Shown: piece after piece, positions 1 through 6,591 of the stretch
How the letters are laid out: the number at the start of each line of letters is the position of its first letter
How positions within the stretch are numbered: the first letter of the stretch is position 1
Source of the DNA: Nitrososphaera sp.
GTDB taxonomy: Archaea > Thermoproteota > Nitrososphaeria > Nitrososphaerales > Nitrososphaeraceae
Direction of reading: 5' to 3'
DNA: 10,399 nt
Assembly: GCA_025450475.1 (NCBI GenBank)
Contig: JANWHJ010000078.1
Span: 1-10,399 of the forward strand
Made by a program: the position numbers and the translations under genes
The notes under the pieces: generated by a model
Database searches by the model: none
The model's input: only the letters and a program-made list of their open reading frames with translations
Told to the model about the DNA's origin: nothing

Positions 1-1464
1 CATGATCCAGAATTGATGCTAGCCATTGAGATCGAGATGCGAGAAGAACTGAGGAAAATGATAAGAGATAAGGATCAGCCGGCGGCGATCGAAGAGCATG
101 TTAGTACTATCCTTACCAAACTTGATCAGGCGGAGGAATTGCTAGCAAATGATCATTCGTTCCCCGCGGATTCTGGCGCGCCGGCCGGCTTTGCAAACAT
201 TGAGGGGCTGGCCGCAGGCTTTGGCACCTACACCGGCGAGCGGAGGGACATCGGAGAGGCAGAGGATCCGGCCAAGACCGCGGTCAGGGCAGACATTGAC
301 CAGATAAGGATGAAGCTGGACGAAACGCTTCGTATGTACAAGGAAGGCAACTCGGAAGGCGCGCTCCTCACTTCACGAACGGCCTATCTAAATAGCTACG
401 AAAATATCGAAATCCCATTAAGGCCAATAGACCCTGACTTTACACTTGATATGGAGATTAAGTTTGCCGAGCTCCGCAACTTGATCCAGTCACACACAGC
501 ATATGATCAGGTGGAGGCGAAAATAGTGGAAATCAGGCGCGGGCTTGATGAGTCCGAGCGGCTGGTCTCGGGCACCGGAATTCTGGCGCCAGCAATCGCG
601 TTTTCAACATCATTTTCCATAATATTTCGGGAAGGGCTGGAGTCCGCACTTATTGTGGGCGCCATACTAACATACCTGGAGGCATCTAGAAACGAGCGCT
701 TCAAAAAGCACGTTTACTATGGAATCGTGATCGCATTTGCCGCCACCGCGGCGACGTGGTTCATCGCCAAGTTCATCATCGACATTTCGGGCGCAAGCAA
801 GGCGCTGATCGAGGCTATAGCGGGCGTCTCCGCTGTCGCAGTGCTCTTCTGGGTCAGCTTTTGGATTCTCAACAAGGTGGAGACAAAAAAGTGGATCGAA
901 TTTGTTAAGGCAAAGGTGTGGAAGGCGACAACCACCGGCAGCGTAATGGTGTTTGTCATGCTGTCGTTCTTCACGGTATACCGGGAAGGATTCGAGACCG
1001 TGCTGTTCTACCAGGCCATGCTCTCTTTTGCGAAGTACATGGAGTGGTACGTTGTTGCAGGGCTCTTCGCCGGACTTGGAGTCATAACCGGTGTCACATT
1101 CGTAGTGAGAAAGCTAGGCAAGAAGCTCCCGCTACGCGTGCTCTTTGGTCTGACAATGGGGATTGGTGCCTACATGTCAATAGCATTCATCGGCAATGCT
1201 GTCCGCGAGTTCCAGGAAGTCGGCTACGTTACTACAACACACCTTATCGGCACGGTCCCGAGGCTTGACATCAACACGGCGACGATGACCGGAATCCACC
1301 CGACACTTGAGACGATAGTGGCTCAAGTCATCCTGCTCGCGGTCTACCTTGTGGGCTCAATCTTTGTGCTAGTAATTCAGCCTAGGCGCAACAGTGCAGT
1401 TGAAGGGGCGAGAAAGTCGCGTGCAGACTTTAACAGCAGGAAAACTGCAAAAGACATGCTGTAG
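1..1464 (+). CDS. FTR1-family iron permease, 5'-truncated by window edge
   Basis: This is a membrane iron permease of the FTR1/EfeU family, which carries iron across the cytoplasmic membrane. The frame is open to the left edge (H-D-P-E precede the TTG at 13), so the true start lies outside the window. The first ~190 visible residues are hydrophilic and charged and probably form an extracytoplasmic, partly coiled-coil domain. About seven hydrophobic segments follow. The two family-defining REXXE iron-binding motifs are present: R-E-G-L-E at nt 628-642 and R-E-G-F-E at nt 982-996, each inside a hydrophobic helix. The C-terminus is short, basic and hydrophilic, and the gene ends in TAG. The next gene has its own TATA box, so they are probably separate transcription units. 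Family assignment is firm. Whether the substrate is Fe(III) or Fe(II), and what partner oxidase is used, cannot be seen. Confidence 0.9.
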   Translation, partial: HDPELMLAIEIEMREELRKMIRDKDQPAAIEEHVSTILTKLDQAEELLANDHSFPADSGAPAGFANIEGLAAGFGTYTGERRDIGEAEDPAKTAVRADIDQIRMKLDETLRMYKEGNSEGALLTSRTAYLNSYENIEIPLRPIDPDFTLDMEIKFAELRNLIQSHTAYDQVEAKIVEIRRGLDESERLVSGTGILAPAIAFSTSFSIIFREGLESALIVGAILTYLEASRNERFKKHVYYGIVIAFAATAATWFIAKFIIDISGASKALIEAIAGVSAVAVLFWVSFWILNKVETKKWIEFVKAKVWKATTTGSVMVFVMLSFFTVYREGFETVLFYQAMLSFAKYMEWYVVAGLFAGLGVITGVTFVVRKLGKKLPLRVLFGLTMGIGAYMSIAFIGNAVREFQEVGYVTTTHLIGTVPRLDINTATMTGIHPTLETIVAQVILLAVYLVGSIFVLVIQPRRNSAVEGARKSRADFNSRKTAKDML

Positions 1465-1478
1465 ACATTTTCAAGCTC

Positions 1479-1488
1479 TTTATTAATA
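1479..1488 (+). promoter_or_regulatory. TATA box for the radical SAM gene
   Basis: The stretch TTTATTAATA is centred about 25 nt before the ATG at 1508. That is the archaeal TATA-to-start-site distance, so the transcript should be leaderless or nearly so. It lies in a 43-bp A+T-rich gap after the permease stop codon. Confidence 0.6.
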
Positions 1489-1507
1489 GAGAAGGACATG
1501 TCTAACT

Positions 1508-2473
1508 ATGGTAGACCTGATATACGGCCGCGGCATAACAGACATTGCCCGCGAATTCCCATTTTACATTAGCATTTTCAAAAAGATGGCGGCGTATAGG
1601 CTATTTCACAGCAAGCAGCCAATGTACGGCTCTGTCGACGTCAACAACGTCTGCAACCTCCACTGTACCCACTGCTATTGGTGGCTCAACCGCAAGGAAG
1701 AGGAGGACATGCCCGTCGAGCACTGGAGAAAAATAATTAAGGAGAAATTTAACAAGCAGCATATTTTCGTCACCACGCTTGTCGGGGGCGAGCCCACGCT
1801 GCGCCCGGACATTATTGAGCTCTTTTGCAAAGAGATGCCCAAGAGGGTCTGCATCGTGACAAACGGCACATTCCCTCTGAAACAATACGATGGGCTATAC
1901 TTTTACTGGGTGTCGCTGGACGGTACAGAGGAGGTGCACGATACCATACGCGGAAAAGGAGCGTACGCAAAGACGAAAAAGAACATACTTGACTACACCG
2001 CCGGGTCGGGCATGTACGGCAAGCCTGCCTGGAAAGATATCTGGATAACGATGACCATAAACTCCCAGAACTATATGACGGTTGAAGACTTGATGGAGGA
2101 GTGGCACGGCAAAGTGAACAAGATCGGTGTGCAGTTCCATACTCCATTTGTCAAGGGCGATCCGCTGATGCTCCCGTTTGGCGAAGTGCGCAGCAAAGTG
2201 GTCGACAAGATAATCGCCATGAAGAAAAAGTACCCTGACTTTGTCGTGAACCCCATCAAACAGATGTCACTTATGAAGGGAAACTGGGGCGGTGTCGGGA
2301 CAACGCCAGTCGACTGCCCGTCGTGGGCCATATTGTCGCTGGACCACATGGGGAGGACAAAGCAGCCCTGTTGCATAGGGAGCGCGGATCCAAAAAGCAT
2401 GAAGCCAATCTGCGAAGAGTGCGGCCTCGGTTGTTACTCGATCTTGGTAGCGCAAGGAATCAAGGGCAACTGA
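1508..2473 (+). CDS. Radical SAM enzyme with HpnH/SPASM-like cysteine-rich C-terminus
   Basis: This is a 321-residue radical S-adenosylmethionine protein. The CX3CX2C cluster that binds the catalytic [4Fe-4S] is C49-N-L-H-C53-T-H-C56, followed by Y57. The glycine-rich SAM-contacting motif V92-G-G-E-P-T97 follows, and V-T-N-G-T and V-S-L-D-G supply the next strands of the partial TIM barrel. The C-terminus carries C270, G282, C288, C289, then C302, C305 and C309. The spacing C-x11-G-x5-C resembles SPASM/twitch or HpnH-type enzymes that hold an auxiliary cluster. Length suits the HpnH-like group. The ATG at 1508 is chosen because it sits about 25 nt after a TATA box. The substrate is unknown: HpnH relatives act on lipids, SPASM relatives on peptides, and no neighbour settles it. 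The superfamily call is firm; the subfamily is tentative. Confidence 0.88.
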   Translation: MVDLIYGRGITDIAREFPFYISIFKKMAAYRLFHSKQPMYGSVDVNNVCNLHCTHCYWWLNRKEEEDMPVEHWRKIIKEKFNKQHIFVTTLVGGEPTLRPDIIELFCKEMPKRVCIVTNGTFPLKQYDGLYFYWVSLDGTEEVHDTIRGKGAYAKTKKNILDYTAGSGMYGKPAWKDIWITMTINSQNYMTVEDLMEEWHGKVNKIGVQFHTPFVKGDPLMLPFGEVRSKVVDKIIAMKKKYPDFVVNPIKQMSLMKGNWGGVGTTPVDCPSWAILSLDHMGRTKQPCCIGSADPKSMKPICEECGLGCYSILVAQGIKGN

Positions 2474-2506
2474 GCCTTATATAGTGGGTTATTTGAGCCA
2501 AGAACG

Positions 2507-2516
2507 CTTATAAAAA
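2507..2516 (+). promoter_or_regulatory. TATA box for the zinc-ribbon gene
   Basis: CTTATAAAAA lies about 40 nt before the TTG start at 2551, which would give a leader of roughly 10-15 nt. A second, weaker TATA-like string (CTTATATAG, 2476-2484) sits right after the radical SAM stop codon. No Shine-Dalgarno motif is visible before the TTG. Confidence 0.5.
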
Positions 2517-2550
2517 AGGACCCTTCCTATACGTAAGCGAAGAAAATAAA

Positions 2551-2823
2551 TTGGCAAACACCTCCTTCAGGGTGCAGGCGCACAAGTTCAGTCAGGACAA
2601 CATCCAGACTACACTTGTTTGCAGCAAGTGCGACGAGGTCTTCTCGAAAGAATTCCCTCTTGACCTCGAAGGGCAGACGATAGAGTTCAAGTGCCCGGTA
2701 TGCGGCGTGCCCGGTGAAGCCGACCTTCCCTACAAGAGCGCCGAAGAGCGCGAAGAGCTAGAAGAGGACTTTGAAGACGCAGAGGAAGAGGAAGGCGGCG
2801 AAGAATTTGAGGAAGAATTCTAG
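2551..2823 (+). CDS. Small zinc-ribbon protein with acidic tail
   Basis: This encodes a 90-residue protein of unknown function. Two CXXC knuckles, C24-S-K-C27 and C48-P-V-C51, frame a 20-residue beta-type stretch and should bind one zinc ion. From about residue 64 the chain is almost wholly Glu and Asp (ending E-F-E-E-E-F), an unstructured acidic tail. The layout of a short basic N-terminus, zinc ribbon and acidic tail recalls transcription or RNA-polymerase-associated ribbons such as Elf1, but I do not recognise a specific family. The start is a TTG, chosen because no ATG or GTG precedes the first cysteine in a sensible place and the TATA box at 2507-2516 lies upstream. Its TAG stop is 4 nt before the next possible start, so it may be co-transcribed with the following zinc-ribbon gene. 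Confidence 0.7.
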   Translation: MANTSFRVQAHKFSQDNIQTTLVCSKCDEVFSKEFPLDLEGQTIEFKCPVCGVPGEADLPYKSAEEREELEEDFEDAEEEEGGEEFEEEF

Positions 2824-2827
2824 CTGT

Positions 2828-3085
2828 ATGTATGAATCGTTACTCTCAAAGCCTTATCTCGCATCCATTCGTAAAAACACCATGCCGTGTGATTCTTGCG
2901 GCCATCCGAGGATGGCACACAAGGAGACGACCCTGTCGGTGTATTTCTGTAGCCAGTGCCAGCAAGTAGAGTCGCATGTCAGCTTTACTCCTGAACGAAA
3001 GGCAGAAAAATCTGACGGGCCCGAAGACATGCTGAGCGACCTGTATTGGAACTACAAAGCCTTCAGGCGTTCTACTGTTTCTTAG
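2828..3085 (+). CDS. Small zinc-ribbon protein, unknown function
   Basis: This encodes an 85-residue protein from the ATG at 2828, or 67 residues from the ATG at 2882 (M-P-C-D-S-C-G-H). Two CXXC pairs, C-D-S-C (nt 2888-2899) and C-S-Q-C (nt 2948-2959), should bind one zinc. They are followed by a polar C-terminus with an aromatic patch, L-Y-W-N-Y. The start is uncertain. The ATG at 2828 is 4 nt after the upstream stop and fits translational coupling, while the one at 2882 has a TATA-like CTTATC about 27 nt before it and gives a compact ribbon. I do not recognise the family. The gene converges with rfcS and the two coding ends overlap by 14 bp (3072-3085). Confidence 0.6.
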   Translation: MYESLLSKPYLASIRKNTMPCDSCGHPRMAHKETTLSVYFCSQCQQVESHVSFTPERKAEKSDGPEDMLSDLYWNYKAFRRSTVS

Positions 3086-4064
3086 GAGCCAATTTTCCAA
3101 GCTGCGCAAGCAGCGCGGACAACTGAATTTCCGGGTGCGCGCCGGCCGCGAGCCGATAATCGTACTCAGCCATTATCGCCGCAAACTCCTCTGGTTTTTC
3201 GAGCTTCATTTCGTACGCTTCCTGGTTTGCGTACTTCATGAAATCCGTCTCTGACATACCGTACACCTGTGTCAGCTCCAGCAGTTTTGCACGGGCCTCA
3301 TTGAACTTGCCAGCCAGCGCCAGCTTCAACAATTCTGCCACTATCGCTCTGCCTGAAAGCCCAAGAGAAGTGGCGACGTTGGTAGAAGACACCGATCCCA
3401 TGCCAGCTGCGGCCTGCATGATATTGATCGAATGCCGCATGTCGCCGCCAGTCGCGTCGTATATCTGTCCGAGCGCCTTTTCTTCAAATTTCACCTTTTC
3501 ATTTTCACAGATCATCCTAAGATGGTTTATTACGTCTTCCTGCGGCAGGCGCTTGAACCTGAAAACGACGCACCTGCTCTGTATCGGCTCAATTATCTGC
3601 GACAAATAGTTGCAAATCAGAATAAAGCGCGTTATCTCCGAGCCCTTCTCTATCATTGCCCTAAGTGCTGTCTGTGCCTCAGATGTCATTTCATCTGCTT
3701 CATCAAGGATGATTATTTTGAACAGGTTCTTGAGTTGCTGCTCCCCCGTTGCGCCCCTCCATTCTGTAAACCCCTTAACCTTCTCTCTTACCATCTTGAT
3801 GCCGCGCTCGTCCGACGCGTTGAGCTCTAGTACGTGATCCTTCCAGTTATCTCCTAAGAGCTCCATCGCGATGCATAATGCGGTGGTGGTCTTGCCAACA
3901 CCGGCCGGTCCGGCAAAAAGCATGTGGGGAATTTCTTCACGATTCTTGACAAGGTTGCTTAGACCCTTGATTATCTCCTTTTGGTCAACCACGTCGACAA
4001 GCTCTTTCGGCCTGTACTTTTCAGACCACATCAGGTTTGCCAGATCGGTTTTCTTGATCGACAT
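3072..4064 (-). CDS. rfcS: Replication factor C small subunit (sliding-clamp loader)
   Basis: This is the 330-residue archaeal RFC small subunit, an AAA+ ATPase. With the large subunit it opens the PCNA ring and loads it on primer-template DNA. The N-terminal W-S-E-K-Y-R-P motif (13-19) is typical. Walker A is G52-P-A-G-V-G-K58-T-T, followed by N-A-S-D-E-R-G-I (82-89). Walker B is I-L-D121-E-A-D124. Sensor 1 is I-C-N152-Y, and the S163-R-C165 arginine-finger motif acts on the neighbouring subunit. The sensor 2 region is G-G-D-M-R-H-S-I-N, and a helical collar domain fills the last third. Length is normal and no intein is present. The ATG at 4064 has a TATA-like element about 27 nt before it on the reverse strand. 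The gene diverges from GINS-MCM. The large subunit is not in the window. Confidence 0.97.
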   Translation of the reverse strand: MSIKKTDLANLMWSEKYRPKELVDVVDQKEIIKGLSNLVKNREEIPHMLFAGPAGVGKTTTALCIAMELLGDNWKDHVLELNASDERGIKMVREKVKGFTEWRGATGEQQLKNLFKIIILDEADEMTSEAQTALRAMIEKGSEITRFILICNYLSQIIEPIQSRCVVFRFKRLPQEDVINHLRMICENEKVKFEEKALGQIYDATGGDMRHSINIMQAAAGMGSVSSTNVATSLGLSGRAIVAELLKLALAGKFNEARAKLLELTQVYGMSETDFMKYANQEAYEMKLEKPEEFAAIMAEYDYRLAAGAHPEIQLSALLAQLGKLAPKKQ

Positions 4065-4088
4065 GGTGAATCGATTTTCAGTGAAGTC

Positions 4089-4096
4089 AATAAACC
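4089..4096 (-). promoter_or_regulatory. TATA-like element for rfcS
   Basis: On the reverse strand this reads GGTTTATT, centred about 28 nt before the rfcS ATG, which suggests a leaderless transcript. A second A+T-rich candidate (TATTAATGG on the reverse strand, 4095-4103) lies immediately upstream, so the exact box is uncertain. Confidence 0.45.
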
Positions 4097-4139
4097 ATTA
4101 ATAGCTTGCTGCCTCGCTAATTTCAAATTTATCCATAAC

Positions 4140-4160
4140 AGCTCGAGCTAGCTTGAAGCT
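4140..4160. promoter_or_regulatory. Two abutting palindromes in a divergent replication promoter
   Basis: Two perfect dyads lie end to end: AGCTCGAGCT (4140-4149) and AGCTTGAAGCT (4150-4160, with one central base). They also form an imperfect direct repeat with a 10-11 nt period, about one helical turn. The block sits in the 153-bp space between the rfcS and GINS starts, about 22 bp before the GINS TATA box and 43 bp from the rfcS TATA-like element. The symmetry is seen directly. A role as an operator for a dimeric regulator is inference. Confidence 0.4.
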
Positions 4161-4182
4161 TAACAAAAGCTCTCCCGGCATG

Positions 4183-4192
4183 ACATATAATA
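4183..4192 (+). promoter_or_regulatory. TATA box for the GINS-MCM operon
   Basis: ACATATAATA is centred about 30 nt before the ATG at 4218, so the transcript should have little or no leader. It would drive GINS and, through the 8-bp overlap, MCM. Confidence 0.6.
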
Positions 4193-4217
4193 GGAACCTC
4201 TCTTAGCTGCTCTCCAC

Positions 4218-4757
4218 ATGTCAGCGGATGCTCGGGCCGAGCCTAGAACAGAAGCTCTGCAGAATGCCTACCATCTGGGCTACCTTGCAGAAGAAGTCCG
4301 AGTGACCTACAAGAAGGATGTCAAGATGACGGTGGGAAGCATCGCCATCGACGCTAAGGAAGGCGACATGTCATCCCTCACGCGCTGGATCGCCAAGATC
4401 CTTGCAGACCAAGGCGCGATTGAAGTCCAGTCAATAGAGTCCGCCGGCTACATCTCACGGGCGATGAACCGCGAGCGGATAGCAAAGCCCCACGACCTGT
4501 CAGGCATCGACGTCGACTTCTACGTCCGCGTGAGCGACCATCTTCAAGGGCTCAAGGACAGGGAGCGCGAGAACCTGATCGTCTCGTTGAACACCTTTGT
4601 AGCCTCGCGGCTTGAGAAAATAGTCAAGCTGGCGGCCGCGTCGCCCTTGTCACCAGAGCTAGAAGCAAAGCTGTCGGCGGAAGAAAAAGAGCTTTATAAC
4701 ATGATAAACCACTCATCGACTAAATTCAAGAAAGGAGTGCTAAAGAAGTTTGACTGA
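4218..4757 (+). CDS. GINS complex subunit, probably the Gins23 type
   Basis: This is a 179-residue GINS-family protein. GINS binds MCM at the fork and, with the Cdc45/RecJ-like partner, forms the active archaeal replicative helicase. The N-terminal part (about 27-72) looks like the small beta-rich B domain and ends in L-T-R-W-I-A-K-I-L. The helical A domain follows (about 98-175), with F-Y-V-R-V-S-D-H-L and the terminal L-S-A-E-E-K-E-L-Y-N-M-I. The B-then-A order is that of Psf2/Psf3-like Gins23, while Gins51 has the reverse order, so I favour Gins23. A gins23 gene directly before mcm is known in Sulfolobus. The ATG is supported by the upstream TATA box. Its TGA overlaps the MCM start by 8 bp, so translation is probably coupled. 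GINS family is likely; the subtype is moderate. Confidence 0.8.
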   Translation: MSADARAEPRTEALQNAYHLGYLAEEVRVTYKKDVKMTVGSIAIDAKEGDMSSLTRWIAKILADQGAIEVQSIESAGYISRAMNRERIAKPHDLSGIDVDFYVRVSDHLQGLKDRERENLIVSLNTFVASRLEKIVKLAAASPLSPELEAKLSAEEKELYNMINHSSTKFKKGVLKKFD

Positions 4758-6549
4758 GCAGCAGACCGCGGCCGCACTCGCAAATGACCTTGAAAAATTC
4801 CTGAAAGCCTTCAAGGATCGCGATGGTAATTACAAGTATTTTGACAGGATAAACAACATGATGGCGCTAGGCACACCTTCTCTTGTTGTCGATTACATCG
4901 ATCTCGACTCTTACAGCCCAATCCTTGCAAAAGAGATAACCCACCAGCCTGACGAATACTTTGCTGCTTTCAACGAAGCAGTACTCTCTGTCCTGCGAGA
5001 GATCCACCCCGACTATGAGCAGGAAATTCGTGCCAAGATCAGGGTCAGAATAGGTAACTATACTGTGCAAAAGGGCCTTCGCGAAATAAACGCCGACCTG
5101 ATAGACAAGTTAGTAAGCGTCTCTGGCATGGTCGTGCGCTCGTCGGAGATCAAACCGCTAGCAAGAAAAGTGGCGTACATTTGCACGAATTGCAACACGG
5201 TGACGGAAGCGCAGCTGAAGGGTCTCGCCTTGAAAAAGCCACAAAAGTGCCAAGCTTGTTCTGAAAGGGAGCTCGAGATGGACCCGGAGAACAGCCTCTT
5301 CATAGATTTTCAGATGGTGCGCTTGCAAGAGCTACCTGAAGACCTACCAGCGGGCCAACTGCCGCACTACGTCGAAGTCACAGTAATGGGCGACCTTGTC
5401 GACCAGTGCCGCCCCGGTGACAGGATAATGCTCACTGGCATTATCCGGATAGAGCAGGAGCAGCTGGCGCCGCAGGCCAAAACGAGTCTTTTCCGGCTAC
5501 GCATGGAAGGGAACAACATCGAGTACCTTGGTGGCCGAGCAGGGAGCAAGGACACAAGGACTGTTGATAGAATAGCGATAACCGCCGAAGACGAGCGCCA
5601 GATAAGGATGATCGCAACAAAGCCCGACGCCTATGAAAAACTGATCGCTTCTTTTGCGCCGCACATTTACGGCCACGAGGTTATCAAGGAAGCGATTCTA
5701 CTCCTGATAGTTGGCTCGGTCACCAAAAAACTCGATGACGGTTCTACAAGGAGAGGCGATATCAACGTGCTCCTAGTGGGCGACCCGGGTACCGCAAAGT
5801 CGGAGATGCTGAAATTTGCAGCAAAGATCGCGCCTAGGGGACTCTATACTTCCGGCAGGGGCTCTACTGCAGCGGGCCTGACGGCAGCGGTGATACGCGA
5901 CAAATCAGGCATAATGATGCTTGAAGCCGGCGCCGTGGTGCTGGGCGACCAGGGCCTGGTATGCATCGACGAGTTTGACAAGATAAAGCCCGAAGATAGG
6001 TCGGCATTACACGAAGTCATGGAGCAGCAGACGTGCTCGGTAGCAAAGGGGGGCATTGTCGCGACGCTCAACGCGAGGACTTCGATCTTGTCGGCGGCAA
6101 ACCCGATGTACGGCAAGTATGACCCCTACAAGAACATCACCGAAAATGTCAACCTGCCTGTGCCATTACTGACAAGGTTCGACCTAATATTCATAGTCAG
6201 AGACATGCCGGAGAAGGAAAAGGACAACCTGATCGCAAGCCACATATTGGAGATACACAAGGACACCGAGCACGCAGCAAAACCGGCGATCGAGATCGAC
6301 CTCTTTAGCAAGTATCTATCATATTCAAAGCAGGGCGAACCTATGCTCACACCTGAAGCAATCGACATCGTGCGCAGCTATTACATGGACATGAGAAAGG
6401 TCGAGTCGGAAGGCATGATAACGGTGACTCCAAGGCAGCTTGAGGGCCTCGTGAGGCTTGCGACTGCCCGCGCAAGGCTGCTGCTGAAGGACAAGGTAGA
6501 GGCGGAAGATGGTGCGAGTGCAATCGACTTGTTGGAGATAATGAAGTAG
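4750..6549 (+). CDS. mcm: MCM replicative helicase, N-terminal and AAA+ modules (ends at premature TAG)
   Basis: This is the replicative DNA helicase, a hexameric AAA+ motor that unwinds the fork with GINS. The visible 599 residues hold the N-terminal A domain (about 10-100), then the zinc module C145-x2-C148...C167-x2-C170 and the OB fold. The AAA+ core follows: Walker A G344-D-P-G-T-A-K350-S, Walker B C-I-D407-E-F-D, sensor 1 S448-A-A-N-P, and the arginine finger L-L-T-R476-F-D. The lid helices end at L-L-E-I-M-K before TAG. Family members normally continue into a C-terminal winged helix. Here that part follows in the same frame after two TAG codons (separate entry), and the total to the TAA at 6817-6819 would be 689 codon positions, a usual length. 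The start is TTG, overlapping GINS by 8 bp. No alternative start gives a full A domain. Confidence 0.95.
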   Translation: MTEQQTAAALANDLEKFLKAFKDRDGNYKYFDRINNMMALGTPSLVVDYIDLDSYSPILAKEITHQPDEYFAAFNEAVLSVLREIHPDYEQEIRAKIRVRIGNYTVQKGLREINADLIDKLVSVSGMVVRSSEIKPLARKVAYICTNCNTVTEAQLKGLALKKPQKCQACSERELEMDPENSLFIDFQMVRLQELPEDLPAGQLPHYVEVTVMGDLVDQCRPGDRIMLTGIIRIEQEQLAPQAKTSLFRLRMEGNNIEYLGGRAGSKDTRTVDRIAITAEDERQIRMIATKPDAYEKLIASFAPHIYGHEVIKEAILLLIVGSVTKKLDDGSTRRGDINVLLVGDPGTAKSEMLKFAAKIAPRGLYTSGRGSTAAGLTAAVIRDKSGIMMLEAGAVVLGDQGLVCIDEFDKIKPEDRSALHEVMEQQTCSVAKGGIVATLNARTSILSAANPMYGKYDPYKNITENVNLPVPLLTRFDLIFIVRDMPEKEKDNLIASHILEIHKDTEHAAKPAIEIDLFSKYLSYSKQGEPMLTPEAIDIVRSYYMDMRKVESEGMITVTPRQLEGLVRLATARARLLLKDKVEAEDGASAIDLLEIMK

Positions 6550-6579
6550 ACTGCGGGCGTAGACTTCAACTCGTTCTAG
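6547..6579 (+). other. Two in-frame TAG codons interrupting mcm
   Basis: In the MCM frame, TAG occurs at 6547-6549 and 6577-6579 with nine sense codons between them (T-A-G-V-D-F-N-S-F). Those codons still resemble the conserved G-V-D turn that follows the AAA+ lid in archaeal MCMs, and the frame resumes with T-D-L-G-V-L-Y-G-K-P. Both codons share the context TAGAC. One substitution each (for example from AAG, GAG or CAG) would explain them. No insertion, deletion or frame change is needed. Confidence 0.9.
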
Positions 6580-6591
6580 ACCGACCTTGGC

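Noticed and set aside
918..1268. 116-codon forward frame inside the permease gene
   Set aside because: It is out of frame with the conserved second REXXE motif and its Cys/Arg-rich translation is typical of a shifted frame.
1462..1464. Genome-wide reassignment of TAG to a sense codon
   Set aside because: The permease and second zinc-ribbon genes end at TAG at the expected protein length with no nearby backup stop, and TAG is used freely as a stop in this window. Only local read-through remains possible.
3432..3830. 132-codon forward frame opposite rfcS
   Set aside because: It is antisense to the RFC Walker B and arginine-finger motifs, with no independent coding evidence.
4065..4217. A tRNA or small RNA gene in the divergent intergenic region
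   Set aside because: No cloverleaf arms or conserved tRNA boxes are visible, and the region is filled by promoter-like elements and short palindromes.
6547..6579. A frameshift, intein or short intron as the cause of the MCM interruption
   Set aside because: The frame is the same before, between and after the stops, the nine intervening codons resemble MCM sequence, and nothing resembles intein motifs or a bulge-helix-bulge splice site in so short a stretch.
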